From assembly GCF_000313135.1 (NCBI RefSeq), contig NW_004457554.1, positions 5,718-69,717 of the forward strand: a DNA stretch of 64,000 nt, read 5' to 3'. Positions 43,777-60,418 of the stretch are shown one piece after another. Each line of letters opens with the position of its first letter. Position 1 is the stretch's first letter. Both the position numbers and the translations under genes were made by a program. Below the pieces are notes generated by a model. That model was not told the origin of the DNA. It ran no database searches and saw only the letters and a program-made list of their open reading frames with translations. This DNA is from Acanthamoeba castellanii str. Neff (taxonomy: Eukaryota > Discosea > Longamoebia > Acanthamoebidae).

Positions 43777-46700
43777 TCACTGCATACGCTCGAGGAAGGA
43801 GTCGAGGTTGTACTCCTCGTTGTACTGCGATTCGTCCCACAACTCCTCGAGGCCTTCGAGCACCTTGCTGAGCGCTCCGCCGGCCTTCTTCACGCCCTCG
43901 TCGCCTCCATGAAGATGAAGAAGAACAAGAACAGGGTCAGTTCCATCACCCACCGACAATCGTGCATCGCTACAACGGTTTGGGCCAAGGCGGTGGTGGG
44001 CGACGTACCCTTTCCGGATGTCTGCTCCAGTCCGGGCAACGTGCCGGCCTGCTCGGCTGAGAAGTTGAAGAGGTCGAGCAGTTGGTTGGTGTCCATCGTG
44101 CGGATGCTCGCGTTGTCCGAGTTGACGATGCTGTTGGCGATGTTCATCTTGAACTTTTGCAACCTGCAACCATCACCAGCTTCAGTCCACCGCACACACA
44201 CGACACACATGACAATGACACACACGACACACAAGGCGGGGTCGCATACCCCATGATCTTCTCTTCGAGAGTGGCGCGGGTGATGAGGCGGTAGACGTTG
44301 ACGGTCTTCTTCTGTCCGATTCGGTGCGCCCGGTCCATGGCCTGCAGATCCTTCATCGGGTTCCAGTCGTGCTCGACGAAGATGACCGTGTCGGCGCCGG
44401 TCAAGTTGAGGCCGAGGCCGCCCACGTGGGTGGTGAGCAGGAGGATGTCGATGGTCGGGTCGGCGTTGAACTTGGACACCACGTTCTGGCGCTGCTGGGC
44501 GGCCACCATGCCGTCCAAGCGGAGATAGGACACGTTGGGCATGTGGGCCTTCAGCAGGTCGGTCTCGATGATGTCCAGCATCGACTTTAGCTGCGCGAAG
44601 ATCAGCACCCGGTGGTTGCTCACTGCGCCCAAACCAAACCAAACCGGTGGTTGGTGTAAGGAGACCGCATGGGGAGCGGTGAGGGGAAAAGTGTGGTGGT
44701 ACCGATGGGCTCCGTGGCGTCTTCGGCCTTCTCCACCTGGGGAATGCCGATGCCGCACTCGTTCAGGAGTTGCCTGTCGAGAAAACGAAGAAGAGAACGA
44801 ATGAGATATTGAAAAACGAAGTGCTTGCAAGTGGGGGGGGGGCACAAGAAGAACGAAGCGTACTTGAGCGATTGCAGCTTGGGGGCGGATTCCAGGGAGC
44901 GGAGTGACTCGAGGCCGTACTCCTTCTTGATGGCCTCGTACTCCGGATGCTGGTCGTTGAGCACGAGGGCCGGGTGGCTGCACAGCTTGCGCAGGTACTG
45001 CAAGGCTTGGAAGATGTGCGTTGTCTTGCCCTTGCTCTCGGCCGTGGCCTTGGCCGCCGCCGCCTCCTCGCTGGCCATCGTGGCGATGCTGCTGGCGATG
45101 CCCTGCTTGACCTGCGTCTTGGAGAAGTCCTCGTAGAGGCGCACCTGGAGTGGCGACAGGTAGCAGTAGTAGTCCTGGATGATCTTGGGCGGCAGATCGC
45201 CCAGCACGTCTTCCTTGACTCGCCGCAGCAAGAACGGCAGCACCTGTCTGTGCAGCGCCTCGAGCGCCAACGTGCCCGCCTATTGACGTGCATCGTGCGC
45301 ATTCTTAGCATTCTTCTCGGGAGATCACAAGAACAAGAAGCGAGGGAGTGAGCGTGCCTCCTGGTCCTTGGGGGTGCACTTGGGGTCCTTGCTGGCGAGG
45401 ATGGGCTTGGAGTACATCTGTTGGAACTGGCGCTCGGTGCCCAAGAATCCGGGCATCAGGAAGTCGAAGAGAGACCAGAGCTCCAGCACGTTGTTCTATG
45501 CAACAGCAGCAGCAGAAGCAGCGATGGGGATGAGACATGAGCCCTGCTGCCCACGATATATTAAGTGGGAGGTCGATTGTTGCCCTACCTGAACGGGTGT
45601 TCCGGAGAGGATGACCCGGTGGTTGGCCTGGATCTGCTTCACGGCCTGCGTGATCTTTGTCTTGCCGCTCTTGATGATGTGGCCCTGCACGAGAGTGATG
45701 ATATTTCTCAGTTGTCAGCTCTTAGCTGTTCAGGAGCCAACACGCCCGATCGTGTTGTGTGTGTGTGTGTGTGTGTGTACCTCGTCCAACACGCAGTAGT
45801 TGAAGGTGAAGGCCTTCAGCTGGTCGATGTCGTTTCGCAGGATGTCGTAGGACATGATCACCACATCGTATTCGCGCATCTGCTCCTGCATCCTGGTTTG
45901 TGTGCACACCATCGATGAATCAGCAACACCGCCTTCTCACTCTCACGTGGCGCACGCGTGCGTGTGTGCTGTGAGCGCGTGTTACCTCTTGCGGTCTTGG
46001 GGCTTGCCGTAGTACTGCAGCGGGCGCAGTCGATTCTCGCAGAACTTGAGTATCTCCTGGTGCCAGTGGGCCGAGAGGGTGGGCGGGCACACCACAAGCG
46101 ACGGGACGGGTGCGAACTCGGGCGACCTGGTCCGCTCGAACTGCTCCCGCCGGTGGAAGTCGTCACTGGCGATGATGCAGATGGCCTGGAGGGTCTTGCC
46201 GAGGCCCATGTCGTCGCACAGGATGCCGTGGAGCTGGTACTTGTTCAGGAAGCCGAGCCAGTTGACGCCCTCCTGTTGGTACTTGCGCAGCTCGGCGTTG
46301 ATCTTGATCGGGAGCGCGTAGTTGTCGAGCTTGGACCCGTCGAGCAGCTGCTCCAAGAACCGTCGCTCCCGCTGCTTCTGCTCCACCATCTCCTTGGGCA
46401 GGTCCGGCGGGTCGGGAATGGCAGACTGTCGACACAACACACCGCGCCGTCAGCCAAGAGATTCTTGTCGACTGTCGACACTGCTGACTGCCGGCTGCTG
46501 ACGCGGGGCGGGAGTGGTACCTCGAGGGGCATGAGCTTGATGAGGGTGGCAAAGCAGTAGGTGACCACCTTGCGAATCCTCTCGTTGAAGTCGCTCATGC
46601 GACCCAATATGGGGACCACGAGGAACACGATGTAGGGCAGGATCTCACTACCGATCGTGCTGATGATACCTTTCGTACACGAGGGGGGGTGCGGGTGAGC

Positions 46701-47600
46701 GCGAGTGTACGACGAAGCAGCGCGGAAAGGTCGCAGGAGCAGAACGCACTGTGCAGGGCTTCGGTGGCGCCCAGCCGACTGTCGACATTCTCGACGTCGG
46801 CCAGCATGGGCAAGAGGCGACCAACAACTTGCCGCATCGCCGGGTGGGTGATGGTCTGCTCCGTTGAAGAGGAGTTTGTTCAGAGTGTGCGCGCGAACGA
46901 GCAAAATGCAACGAAGGGGGAGGGGGCGAGTGAGCGGTTAGGTACCTTGCAAATGGTGGCCAGACACTTGGCCAGGCATGTGCGCACGCCCGAGTGAGGA
47001 TAGGTGACAAAGTAGAAGACCAGAGGCAGCAGCTCGTCGATGACCTTGGGGTACAGAGCGCTGTGCAGGTGCGGCACAACTGTCGCCGTCACTTGGAGGG
47101 CGTCCATCAGCGAGCCCGACACCTCGGCGTTGTCCTTCAACACGTCGAACGACGCTGCCTGCTGCGGAGACGCACATGCGACACGCGACGCGACACGAAC
47201 ACGACACGATGAGAAAAGAGGTGAGGAATCTCACAGAATGAACATGCAGACAAGTTGGCCGGTCGTACCTGTGACGGATCTGTGGTGTCGTGCACCTGTT
47301 TGAGCGGCAGGCACATCAGCTCCCAGAGCCAGGGCAGACCCTGGAAGAGGGTCTCCTGGAAGTACTCGGCACAGGCGACCAGCGCGAACGTGGCGCCGCG
47401 GCTCTTGACGAGGTTCTCCTGCTCCTCGGCCGCGGCCTGCGCCCGGGCGGCGTCGCTCCCCTCCGTCTCCTCCTTGGCCTTCCGCTCGCGGCCCGCTTCC
47501 TCGCTGTCCTCAGCGGCCCACAGGCCCTTAGGCCTGATCGTGCAGAGGTATGTACACAGGTTCTTGATGATGCGCGGGTTCGGGCAGGGCGTGCGAACTG

Positions 47601-47664
<64 letters not shown>

Positions 47665-50600
47665 CCGTAATAACGCGATCAGTCACCGGCTTAGAGTGTC
47701 GATACAAACTACGAGGACCCAAAGGGGGAGGTACCTGAGCACAGGCGGAGGAGGTGAGCCAGGGCATGGCCCGTCCGTCGCTGGAAGACGGCACTGGTCT
47801 CCTTCTGGACGGCGTTCATGAGCGCGTGAATGAGCGCGTTGAGCTTGTCTGGCAGGGCCTCGAGAGCCACCACCGCCGATGCGATGCACGACGCCACCGT
47901 CACGCGGAGCCTCGTTTCCTCTTCGTCGTATTGTGCTGGTGGCAGTCACACAGAAGGTCGTCAGCCGAAGCACAGCAACACACTCAGCGGGGCATACACG
48001 AACGGCCGGGTGAGAAGAGATACCCAGACAAGTCAAGACGCGCTTCCGTCGGGCCTGCAACTGCGTCTTGACAGAGGCTTCGAGCGCGGCCAATTGGCCG
48101 AAGCAAGCGTCGAAAACATCGGTGGCCTGAGTTGGGGGGTAGAGTGAGGTCAGGTGTGGGTGAGTGATTGTGCGTAGCCGGTGTGGAGGCGAGGCGCACC
48201 AGCTGCAGGGCGACTTCCTTGTGGACGCACTGCTGTTCGGTGATTGGCAGGAGATCGCTGCCCACGGGTATGCCCACCGAGACGAGGCTCTGGATGAGCA
48301 CCGAGCATTCGGCGTAGAGCTTGGTTCGGTGGGACTCAATCTCGCTGTACTCCTCCTCGCTCGACAGGCGGGAGTTGAGTGCCTCGCTCATATGCGCAGG
48401 GAACGGTTGGCATGGCGGCTGCGAACGAGCGGCAGAACGAGAGCAGATGTTAGATAGCAAGGCAACCAATGAGAGGCGTAGTGGAGAAATAAATACCAGT
48501 GCGGGATGGACCAGATAGCCCCACTCGGTGAGGACCAAGCTAGCTGCCATTTGCTGCGCCGCCGAGCGAGAACTGATCTGAGAGAGCAGCACGCTGTATA
48601 GCTCATCCAGGTTCTGCGCGCGAGGGAGCATACGCGTCAGTCGATCATTCACAAAACTTGCTCAGCGCACACGACATGCCACAGACGAAAACAATGCGCG
48701 CGAGATGTTACCTCCGCTGGCCATGCGCGAGCCAAGGCGCCTAGCGCTTTCGCTCCCGCAATCCGCATTCTGGCGCTGGCCTCGCTGGCTTCTCCGTCGT
48801 CGACCGGTCGGCCCAGAGCAGCGGACGACGAGGACAGATCCGATGGCGAAGCGTCGTCAGGCTCTGCCTGTGCCACGCCTCGCTTCTTCGTCGCTGGTCC
48901 CTCGCTGGCGGCTGTCTGCGGCGACGATGGACCGGCCGCGGCGGCTTTGCCGCGTTTTCGCTTGCCCCGTCCGGCGCCGGTCGCCGGCGGGTCGTCCGCT
49001 TCCACGTCCTGCTTCCGCGGGCGCCCTCGGCGGCCCTTGGCCGGCGCTGAACCGGTGGAGGAGGAGAGCCCAGACGACGACGATGAGCCGGCGGCAGTTG
49101 GATAGGGCGACCCATGGAGCGCGGAGAACCACGTCGTAAGCGAACGATGCGCTGCCTGTCGCACGGCCGGTCCCTGTCCCAGCCAAAGACCATGGTGAGC
49201 GACTGACCCATAGGTGGCGTGATGCAGAGCTCAGAGAACAACGCACCTGCGCGATGGCTACGACGAGATTCCACACTGTGTGTGACTTCTCGATGATGTC
49301 CGCTTTCTCCTCGAGCATGAAGTTGCGGAAAACGTTGCTGAGGGCCTCGGGCAGGATGGGGGGCAACCACAGGCGGACCGTCTGTGCGCCCATGGACAGC
49401 AGTTTTTCGAACGTCTTCAACGCCGAGAGGCGCACGGAGGCGATGGTGTGTCGAAGGAAAGGCCATAGGCGAGGCACAAGCGTCGCCAGAGGGTGCGCGG
49501 AGGATTGCAGCACCTGGCCAAGCGAGAGCTCCAAAACCGAGGGGAAGGAATAGAACTCAGCTGGAGGGGAGAGAAACAACATGGTGAGCCAAGACTTGAT
49601 GACCTTCATCATTCGCCAAACAAGGGAGCGTGAATGTACCCAGCAGGTTCATGATGCTGGTGGTGGAGGCCGAAAGGTCATCGAGATCGGTCAGGGTGTC
49701 CCATAGAATTGTGAGGATGTCGGGCATGAGTTGTGGCTGAAGCCGGGCAGTGGCTTCGGCGATGGGAAGAAGCGAGCCGGCAGAGATTGACCGCACGTCG
49801 TCATCCAGATCCTGCAGGCTGTTTTGGGTGTTGGTCGAGCCAAGGTCAGCGCAACGCACGCACGTTCTCCGCGGCATTGCGCATTGGCACATGATGGGGA
49901 CGCATGGATGAAAAACGTACCCGCGAATAATGGCGGGCAGAACCTGAGGCAGGATCAACTCGGCCAGGTCCCTGCGTACCGCTACCACGTACTTGAGACC
50001 AAGCATGCCTCCATGTCGCACCTGCCACTCCTCTCTCTGCGTGAACATCAGGATGATGTCCAACACGCGGCGCACGTCCTCCGCGTTCATGTGCTTCAGC
50101 AGAGCACCTGCGTGTGCGCGATACACATCCCAAGCCCGTGAGTCAATCAGCGCTTGTCATAGCAGGCAATCAAAGCCAGCGAATAAGCAGAGGCGAGAAC
50201 GCACCCAGGGCCTGAGCGCAAGTTTCTCGGACGGGCGCGGTCATCTGGTCGGAAATGTAATCGCCGAATCGATCGAGCGCGAACACGCAGAGCAAGCGGA
50301 GGGCGTAGTCCTGAAGGCAGGCCCTGTTCTGACGCTCGAGCTGCTCCGCAGTCGCACCCACCGTCTTCCCAGCACCCTTGGCGTGCGTCTTGAAGATCTC
50401 CCTCAGACCGACACCTGCGCCATGCCTCACCTCCCAATTGGGGCTGTCGCGGGTCGGCGTGAGTCGGGGAGCTCAGGAAACGCTGCAAAAGAGGCGGAAG
50501 CGAAGACGTACTTGAAGAGATCGTGACACAGATCCTCGGTTATGTCTTGGAAGGGCCAAACGGTTGTGTCTTCGTACGCCTTCTCGTTGTCCACCACAGA

Positions 50601-51660
50601 CTCGAGGACCACCTTGTCGGACGATTGCGGCTGGTCGGTCACCACTGTCTTCATGTTGCGGCCCTTCTTGGGCGCGCTTTCATCGGCCTTCGGTGCTGGT
50701 GCCGAGGCGGAGGCGCTGGCACCTCTGCCTCGCTTGGTGGTGGTGTCCTTGGCCATCTTCTTGGCGCGCCTCTTGGCAGCATTGCGTTGGCGCGCAGACA
50801 TGCCCTCGGTATTCTCGACCTCGGCCTCGCGCTTGACTTCCTCCTCTTTCTTGGCCTGCTCGAGTTTGGTGTGCATGACGAGGTCCTCATCGGATATCAG
50901 ATCGTCATCGTCACCACCGAACTGGCCCACCATGCCCAAGTTCTGCTTCAGCTGAGCTCGCTGGAAAGCCAGCCTCTCGGCTAGCGGCATCTCGTCGAGG
51001 TTGATATCAAACTCCTGTGCGTTCACGTGGTGTAAGAAGCCTGCGCACTTCGTGGAGTATACCATGCATGTTTGTACGGTACCTCGCCTCCAGATGCAAG
51101 CAACTTCTTGCCGTTATCGAGTACTCGGGTCACGTTGAACGTGTCAAAGCTCATAAGTGTGGTGGGTGCGGTGGGCTCTTCCTTTTTCACTTCCGCTACC
51201 AGCTCTGTTGCGATTCTCTTCACTCAGCGATTCAGAGATTTGAGAGTGGCGAGAGGGTCGTACTTACCAGGTTGCGTGGTGGAACTGGGGGCTGGGTTCC
51301 AGAGCGGCACGTTGGACGCGATGGCATCAATCGCTTGCCCAGCTGCTACACGTGCATCCCAATTGTTGTTGCGCAGCACGATTCTTACCTACAATGTAAG
51401 GAGGTACTCTAAGAGGACTGCACTCCACAACGTAGGCATAGCAAGTAGCATACCCTCCTGAGCAAATTTTGGAGATCGTATGGATGAATTTTCTGGATCT
51501 CGCCGATTTGCGAAGCGGCAGTCTGCCTGATGGCGGGCGTAGAGCCAGCTGCACAGTAGGCGCCCGTTAGTAGGCAACAAGAAGGTAAACAGAAACAACG
51601 TGGGCATTGGAGGCACTCACTCTCCAGCAAGTTGAGCAGGCGGTCTAGTCGCGTAGCCAT
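43777..51660 (-). CDS. BTAF1/Mot1 Snf2-family TBP-removing ATPase
   Basis: Removes TBP from DNA with ATP (family knowledge). Starts MATRLDRLLNLLESGS at 51660, joined to TPAIRQTAASQIGEIQKIHP, as in human BTAF1 (SRLDRLFILLDTGTTPVTRK). A long HEAT-repeat region follows, with a Lys-rich insert (KRRAKKMAKDTTTKRGRGAS, about 50730) and a second charged insert (about 49000). The C-terminal Snf2 ATPase is complete: GILCDDMGLGKTLQAICII (motif I), FNYCVLDE joined to GHIIKSGKTK (motif II DEGH), VILSGTPVQ (III), TTHVGGLGLNLTGAD and DRAHRIGQKKTVNVYRLIT (V-VI). It ends LWDESQYNEEYNLDSFLERM then Q-stop, nearly identical to the animal C-terminus. Divergent from the RS-rich gene with 318 bp between starts. Confidence 0.93.
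47600..47664. repeat. (CAA)n trinucleotide repeat in a BTAF1 intron
   Basis: About 21 CAA units next to a splice site of the BTAF1-like gene. Confidence 0.95.
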
Positions 51661-51978
51661 CTTGCTGATTTATAAAAATCAATTGAAATTGAAATTGAAA
51701 ATCAAGAGATCGCCTTCACACACGCTCCACTTGATCGTCCACCAGTCTGGCACGAAGTTGGGAGAAGAAGAAGAGAGAACAGGTGGAGGGGGTGGGGGCG
51801 AGGTGGTGGCGTGGCATGTTGTCCCCCCCCTTTTGTCTTCTATTTATGCTCTGGCGCGCCTCCTGTCCTTCTGCTTGGAAGCTGAAAAATCGTGATTGGT
51901 CGCCGCAGCTTGGCGAAATTTCGGACTCCTCTAATGCTGTGTTGGCGGCACCGCCAGAATCGCCAGTCAGGACTTAAG
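51661..51978. promoter_or_regulatory. Divergent intergenic region, BTAF1 / RSRC2-like
   Basis: 318 bp between two divergent start codons. It contains AATTGAAATTGAAATTG tandem units near 51680 and a GAGGTGGTGGCGTGG stretch. No TATA box is obvious. Confidence 0.5.
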
Positions 51979-53430
51979 ATGGAACGGAAGCAAGAAGATA
52001 TGCCACGGCCGGATGGTGCCAGCAGCAACGGCGAGGCCACGGTGCAGGTACACCCATTTTAACGTCGCGAGAGTTACGCTACTTCACGAAGTGAAACTTC
52101 AACACATCAATTACAATTACAATTACCCAGATCGTGCGAGTAGAGACAGACCTGCTGACACGGACAGTGAAGTGAATCCTCCTTCTCTTTTTCTCCCTTC
52201 TGCAGCAGGGTGCAGACAAGGAGAAGCGACCACGAGAGGCCAGCGGCACGGCAGCTGCCGACGAAGGTCGCAACGCTCCCGCATCCAAGCGTCAGCGTTC
52301 CTCGCGGAGCCCTGAAGCTCGTGAGGGTCCCAGGGAGAGAGCCGACGTCGGGCAACAAGGCCCCAGCGGTGCCGAGCGCAAGGGCCGGAGTGAGCATCGT
52401 AGTCGAAGTCGGAGCAGAGAGCGAGCTCGCGGAAGCAGAAGGCGCGAGCGCAGCCGCAGCCGAGAGGGTGGAAGGCGAAGAGGGGGACGAAGGGATCGGG
52501 ACAGAAGCCGCAGTCGAACCAGGAGCCGCAGCAGAAGCAGAGACAGATCGCGACGCAACGACGAAAGGCGTAGCAGGGACAGGAGCCGCAGCAGGGAGAG
52601 AAGGAAATCGTCTCGACGCGGTGGGGGCGGAAGGAGTAGGAGCAGGGAACGCAGCCGATCCCCGTCTCGAGAACGGAGGAGGGAACCGAGGAGGGACGAG
52701 GGCAGCAGCAGCAGGGCGAACAAGTGGGACCCCGCTCCCGCTGCGGCCGTGCCGTCTGCGCCGAGACCTCAGGCCCTTATGCGCACGCCCGCGGAGCTCA
52801 TGGCGGCGACCCAGATGCATTTCGCGCAACTGCGAGCAGGAGGTCTTCTCCCCAACCACCCGGTGGCTGGTATGCAGCTGGCCAACATGCACAACCTGCT
52901 GGCCGGCCAGCAGGCGTCACAACAGCCCAAGACCCAGTCGGCGGAACACAAGAAAAAGCTCCTCTGGAGCGGCAAGAAGACGGAGACCGCACAGGTACGA
53001 GCCTCTCTTTCCGTTTCACTCTTCCTCGGCCATCCCTTAGGCACGCGGCTTTGCTTCGTCCGTGCAAGTGGGCTCATTCATTACTCGCCCTTCACTCTGT
53101 TAGGCCACTTCGGCAACGGCCACGACGTGGGCGAACGCTGATCTTGGCGATGCTGCGAGAAAGGAAAAGTTTCTCAAGCTAATGGGCGCAAAGAAGAAAG
53201 AGAACGAAGCTCTGCTGCAAGCACCGCCGCCTCCGCCAACGGAAGCCGCGGGACCGGGCCAGGTATTCATCATTCTTCTGCTTGGCTCGCGCTCCGTGAG
53301 TACTCCACTAACCGCGGCGCTCGCGTGCATATTGTGAACGCAGGACAAGTTGTTTCAGGAGCTGGAGAGGGAATTCATGGCGGGCATCGGCCAAGGCACG
53401 TCGGCCAAGGGCCTGGGCTTCAACTGGTAG
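51979..53430 (+). CDS. RS-rich protein with C-terminal SMAP-type domain, RSRC2-like
   Basis: Starts MERKQEDMPRPDGASSNGEA. After an intron comes a long Arg/Ser-rich region (units such as RSRDRSRSRERRKSSRRGGG) typical of splicing factors. A Met/Ala/Gln-rich segment follows (TPAELMAATQMHFAQLRAGG). The C-terminal conserved block is TTWANADLGDAARKEKFLKL then MGAKKK, with LFQELEREFMAGIGQGTSAK then GLGFNW-stop (53428-53430). The KFLKLMG ... QELEREF ... GLGF order is that of RSRC2/SMAP proteins. Likely nuclear, spliceosome-associated (inference from the RS domain). Confidence 0.75.
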
Positions 53431-53635
53431 ACCACCAATAACAACAAGACGTGTTCACCTCTTTCGTGTTGCTGGCACCGCATCGTGCGTCGCTGCGTCC
53501 TCGTCGTCTTGGCGGTCTGGCCGTAATGAAGCGCACGTGGCGGGCGGGCGGGAGCTCCATGAAAAACAGAGAAAATCATTTACGGCCAGACGCAGACGAC
53601 GAAGCTTCATTCATCAAAAGCCGTAAAGTTACAAA

Positions 53636-54590
53636 ATGGGTAATGACCTGGGCATTCAAAAGAAGGAGGTGCGGGAGTGGCAGGACAGGTATAATAGTAC
53701 GTATGGCGTTGTCTCATTTTCCTTCCTAGATCGGCTTGTGCCGCCCTCCCCTCCTCAAATCGCGATCTTGATCTAGATCTCACCTTGGGCGACAACCAAC
53801 AGTTCCAAAGGACAAGGTGGAGCTGACGCTCAAGGCCTTCAAAACGCAGAAGGGTAAAGATGGATTGATCTCGAAGGCCAAGTTCATCCAGGTGATGGCC
53901 GAGCACGGCGCCGCGGACGAAGAGTTCGCCGCAGCCATCTTCGAATCCTTCGATCGCGACGGCAATGGGTGCGTGCCATCTCACAGATGTTGTCTGAAGG
54001 TTGTGGCCATCTGAGCTCAGCACAGCTTTCCCTCAACCGCAGGTGTATCGATGTGCACGAGTACTTGGCGCTCATGGGCGTGACGTTTGGTGGCAGCGTT
54101 GAAGAGAAGCTAGAAGGTAGCGTACCGCTCTCTTCATTGCTCGTGTAGGGAGGTGCGCACTTTGCACGACTTGCACACCCTAACCGACCCTTCATCGTCG
54201 CAGCTTCGTTCAACCTCTTCGACGAGGACGGCAATGGAGAGCTGTCCGAGGCTGAGGTCGAGAGGATGCTGCTCATGGCGACCCGCGCTGTTGTGCGCAA
54301 GAGGTACAACACGCATGAGGACACCAAGAAGGCCACCGGCAACACGGCGGTCACCATCCCAGACGAGCTCAAGGCCCGAATCAAGGAGATTGTGCGAGGC
54401 ATCTTTGCCAAGATCGATGAGGACCAGGTTCGTCCCCAACCAAGACTTCTTTGCTTCGTTCGTTCTGTCGGTTCAACGTGCTCTCTACTCACGCACTCCG
54501 CAAATGCAGAGCGGCACGATTTCGCTTACCGAGTTCAAGGCTGGCTTTGGCCGCCATCAGGACATATGTGCCTTCTTCAAGCAATTCTGA
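53636..54590 (+). CDS. EF-hand calcium sensor, neuronal-calcium-sensor-like
   Basis: Starts MGNDLGIQKKEVREWQDRY; Gly2 with the following residues fits an N-myristoylation signal (inference). Three canonical 12-residue EF loops are seen: DRDGNGCIDVHE (split by an intron after NG), DEDGNGELSEAE and DEDQSGTISLTE. The region ahead of them (KTQKGKDGLISKAKFIQVMA) resembles the degenerate first EF-hand of this family. An insert separates EF3 and EF4 (RAVVRKRYNTHEDTKKATGN). Ends DICAFFKQF-stop at 54588-54590. A membrane-associated Ca2+ sensor role is inferred from the family. Confidence 0.85.
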
Positions 54591-54889
54591 GCCCACTGCC
54601 TCTCGTCCCACGCATGCAGGTTCTGTATGCGAGTACATTAGCCTAATCTTGATCAAATCACCTCCATTCAATTTCTCTTTTCGCGCCCTTTTCCTTCGCC
54701 CCAAATGTCCGGATTTTGTCCAGCTTTTTGGCGCGGATAGCCGCCAAAAACCAAACGGGCGAGCCTGGCGAGTCAGTTCCTGCTGTCACCCCTTGCCGAA
54801 CGCACGCCACGAGAGCCACGCCCCCCTCCCTCCCGCTCCTGAAGGCGCAGCGCAAGATCAATTAGAAGGAAAGGAAAATTGAACGGAAA
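54591..54889. other. Intergenic region upstream of SPT16
   Basis: 299 bp between the EF-hand gene stop and the SPT16 start, same strand. A-rich just before the ATG; no core element identified. Confidence 0.5.
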
Positions 54890-59314
<4,425 letters not shown>

Positions 59315-59374
59315 AGGCCTTTGTTGCACCAAGAAATCATTTATTGCCGACAAAGTACAAAAAAACAGGCCCCG

Positions 59375-59480
59375 CCAATGAAAAGAGAACCTGTAACCGG
59401 GAAGCAAACCGGGTTCGGAAATGTGTTTTCGGACGGGGACAAAAACCGGGAATGTGAAAACACAGTAACGGCTATAAAAG
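59375..59480 (+). promoter_or_regulatory. Histone H3 promoter: CCAAT and TATA boxes
   Basis: TATAAAAG at 59473-59480 lies 70 bp before the H3 ATG, flanked by two GTAACGG copies. CCAAT sits at 59375-59379. AACCGGG and TTCGGA repeats lie between them. This is the clearest core promoter in the window. Confidence 0.7.
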
Positions 59481-59550
59481 GGGTGTAACGGTGGCATTGT
59501 CATCATTTCAAGAACGACCGTTACGAACACATCCCAACCAACACTCAACA

Positions 59551-60029
59551 ATGGCCCGTACCAAGCAAACTGCCCGTAAGTCGACCGGTGGCAAGGCGCC
59601 CCGGAAGATGGCCTCCAAGTCGGCAAAGAAGAGCGCCCTGGCCGGCGGCGTGAAGAAGCCGCACAGGTTCAGGCCCGGCACCGTGGCCCTCCGCGAGATC
59701 AGGAAGTACCAGAAGTCGACCGACCTCCTCATCCGAAAGGCTCCCTTCCAGCGCCTCGTGAGAGAGCTCGCCCAGGATTTCAAGACTGGTACGTCCATCT
59801 CAACCATTTACTGAGCCTCTAACAACGGCTTGCTCACCCGTCTCTTTCTTTATTCACGACAGATCTGAGGTTCCAGGCTTCCGCCGTCGCTGCTCTTCAA
59901 GAGGCCGGTGAGGCTTACCTTGTGGGTCTGTTCGAGGACACCAACCTCTGCGCCATTCACGCCAAGAGGGTCACGATCATGCCCAAAGACATCCAGCTCG
60001 CACGCAGGATCCGTGGTGAGCGCGCCTAA
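59551..60029 (+). CDS. Histone H3 variant with shortened tail
   Basis: Two exons (59551-59788, 59863-60029) with a 74-bp intron inside the Asp codon of FKTDLRF. The first 18 residues after Met equal canonical H3 ([18 protein letters not shown]). The tail then reads [20 protein letters not shown] in place of [20 protein letters not shown]. That is two residues shorter, with Lys at the Arg26 position and Lys27-Ser28 retained. The core is canonical apart from small changes ([37 protein letters not shown]) and ends RIRGERA-stop. An intron and divergent tail suggest a replacement-type or lineage-specific variant rather than the bulk replicative H3 (inference). Confidence 0.93.
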
Positions 60030-60418
60030 GCTCACAACGAACGAAGAGAGGGTAGGCGAGGACGCGGCCACTATGTGGTTGTTCGCCTCATGCTCATCCT
60101 CTTCCTTTTTGCCACTGTACAAAAGACAATCAAAAGAAAAACCTTCTTCAACCGTTACATTCACCCCCCCCACCTTTTGGCGCCCAATCCTTTTTGTCTG
60201 TTGGCAGACGTCATGCCACGTCGGACACGACTGTCGACGCTGACCAACGACGAAAGGTGGTCATGTCCCCTATTGCCGGCAGAACCGTTGAAAGGGGAAA
60301 GAGGCAAGTGGTTGATCATCATCAGATTGCAGCGTTTGGAGGCGGGCGAAGTCGTTACAGCACAAGACAGGTCGTCGAAAGATAAGGAAGAAGACAAGGG
60401 AGAAAGAAGGAGAGGAAG
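60030..60418. other. Intergenic region, H3 3' flank and next gene's 5' flank
   Basis: 389 bp. No metazoan-type histone stem-loop was recognised, and no other gene was found. Confidence 0.5.

Noticed and set aside
48649..49164. Separate small gene opposite or within the BTAF1 Lys/Ser-rich insert
   Set aside because: It is in frame with flanking BTAF1 HEAT exons and shows no independent start context.
60029..60110. Histone 3' stem-loop
   Set aside because: No sequence close to the conserved stem-loop was found, and the gene has an intron, so it is probably polyadenylated.
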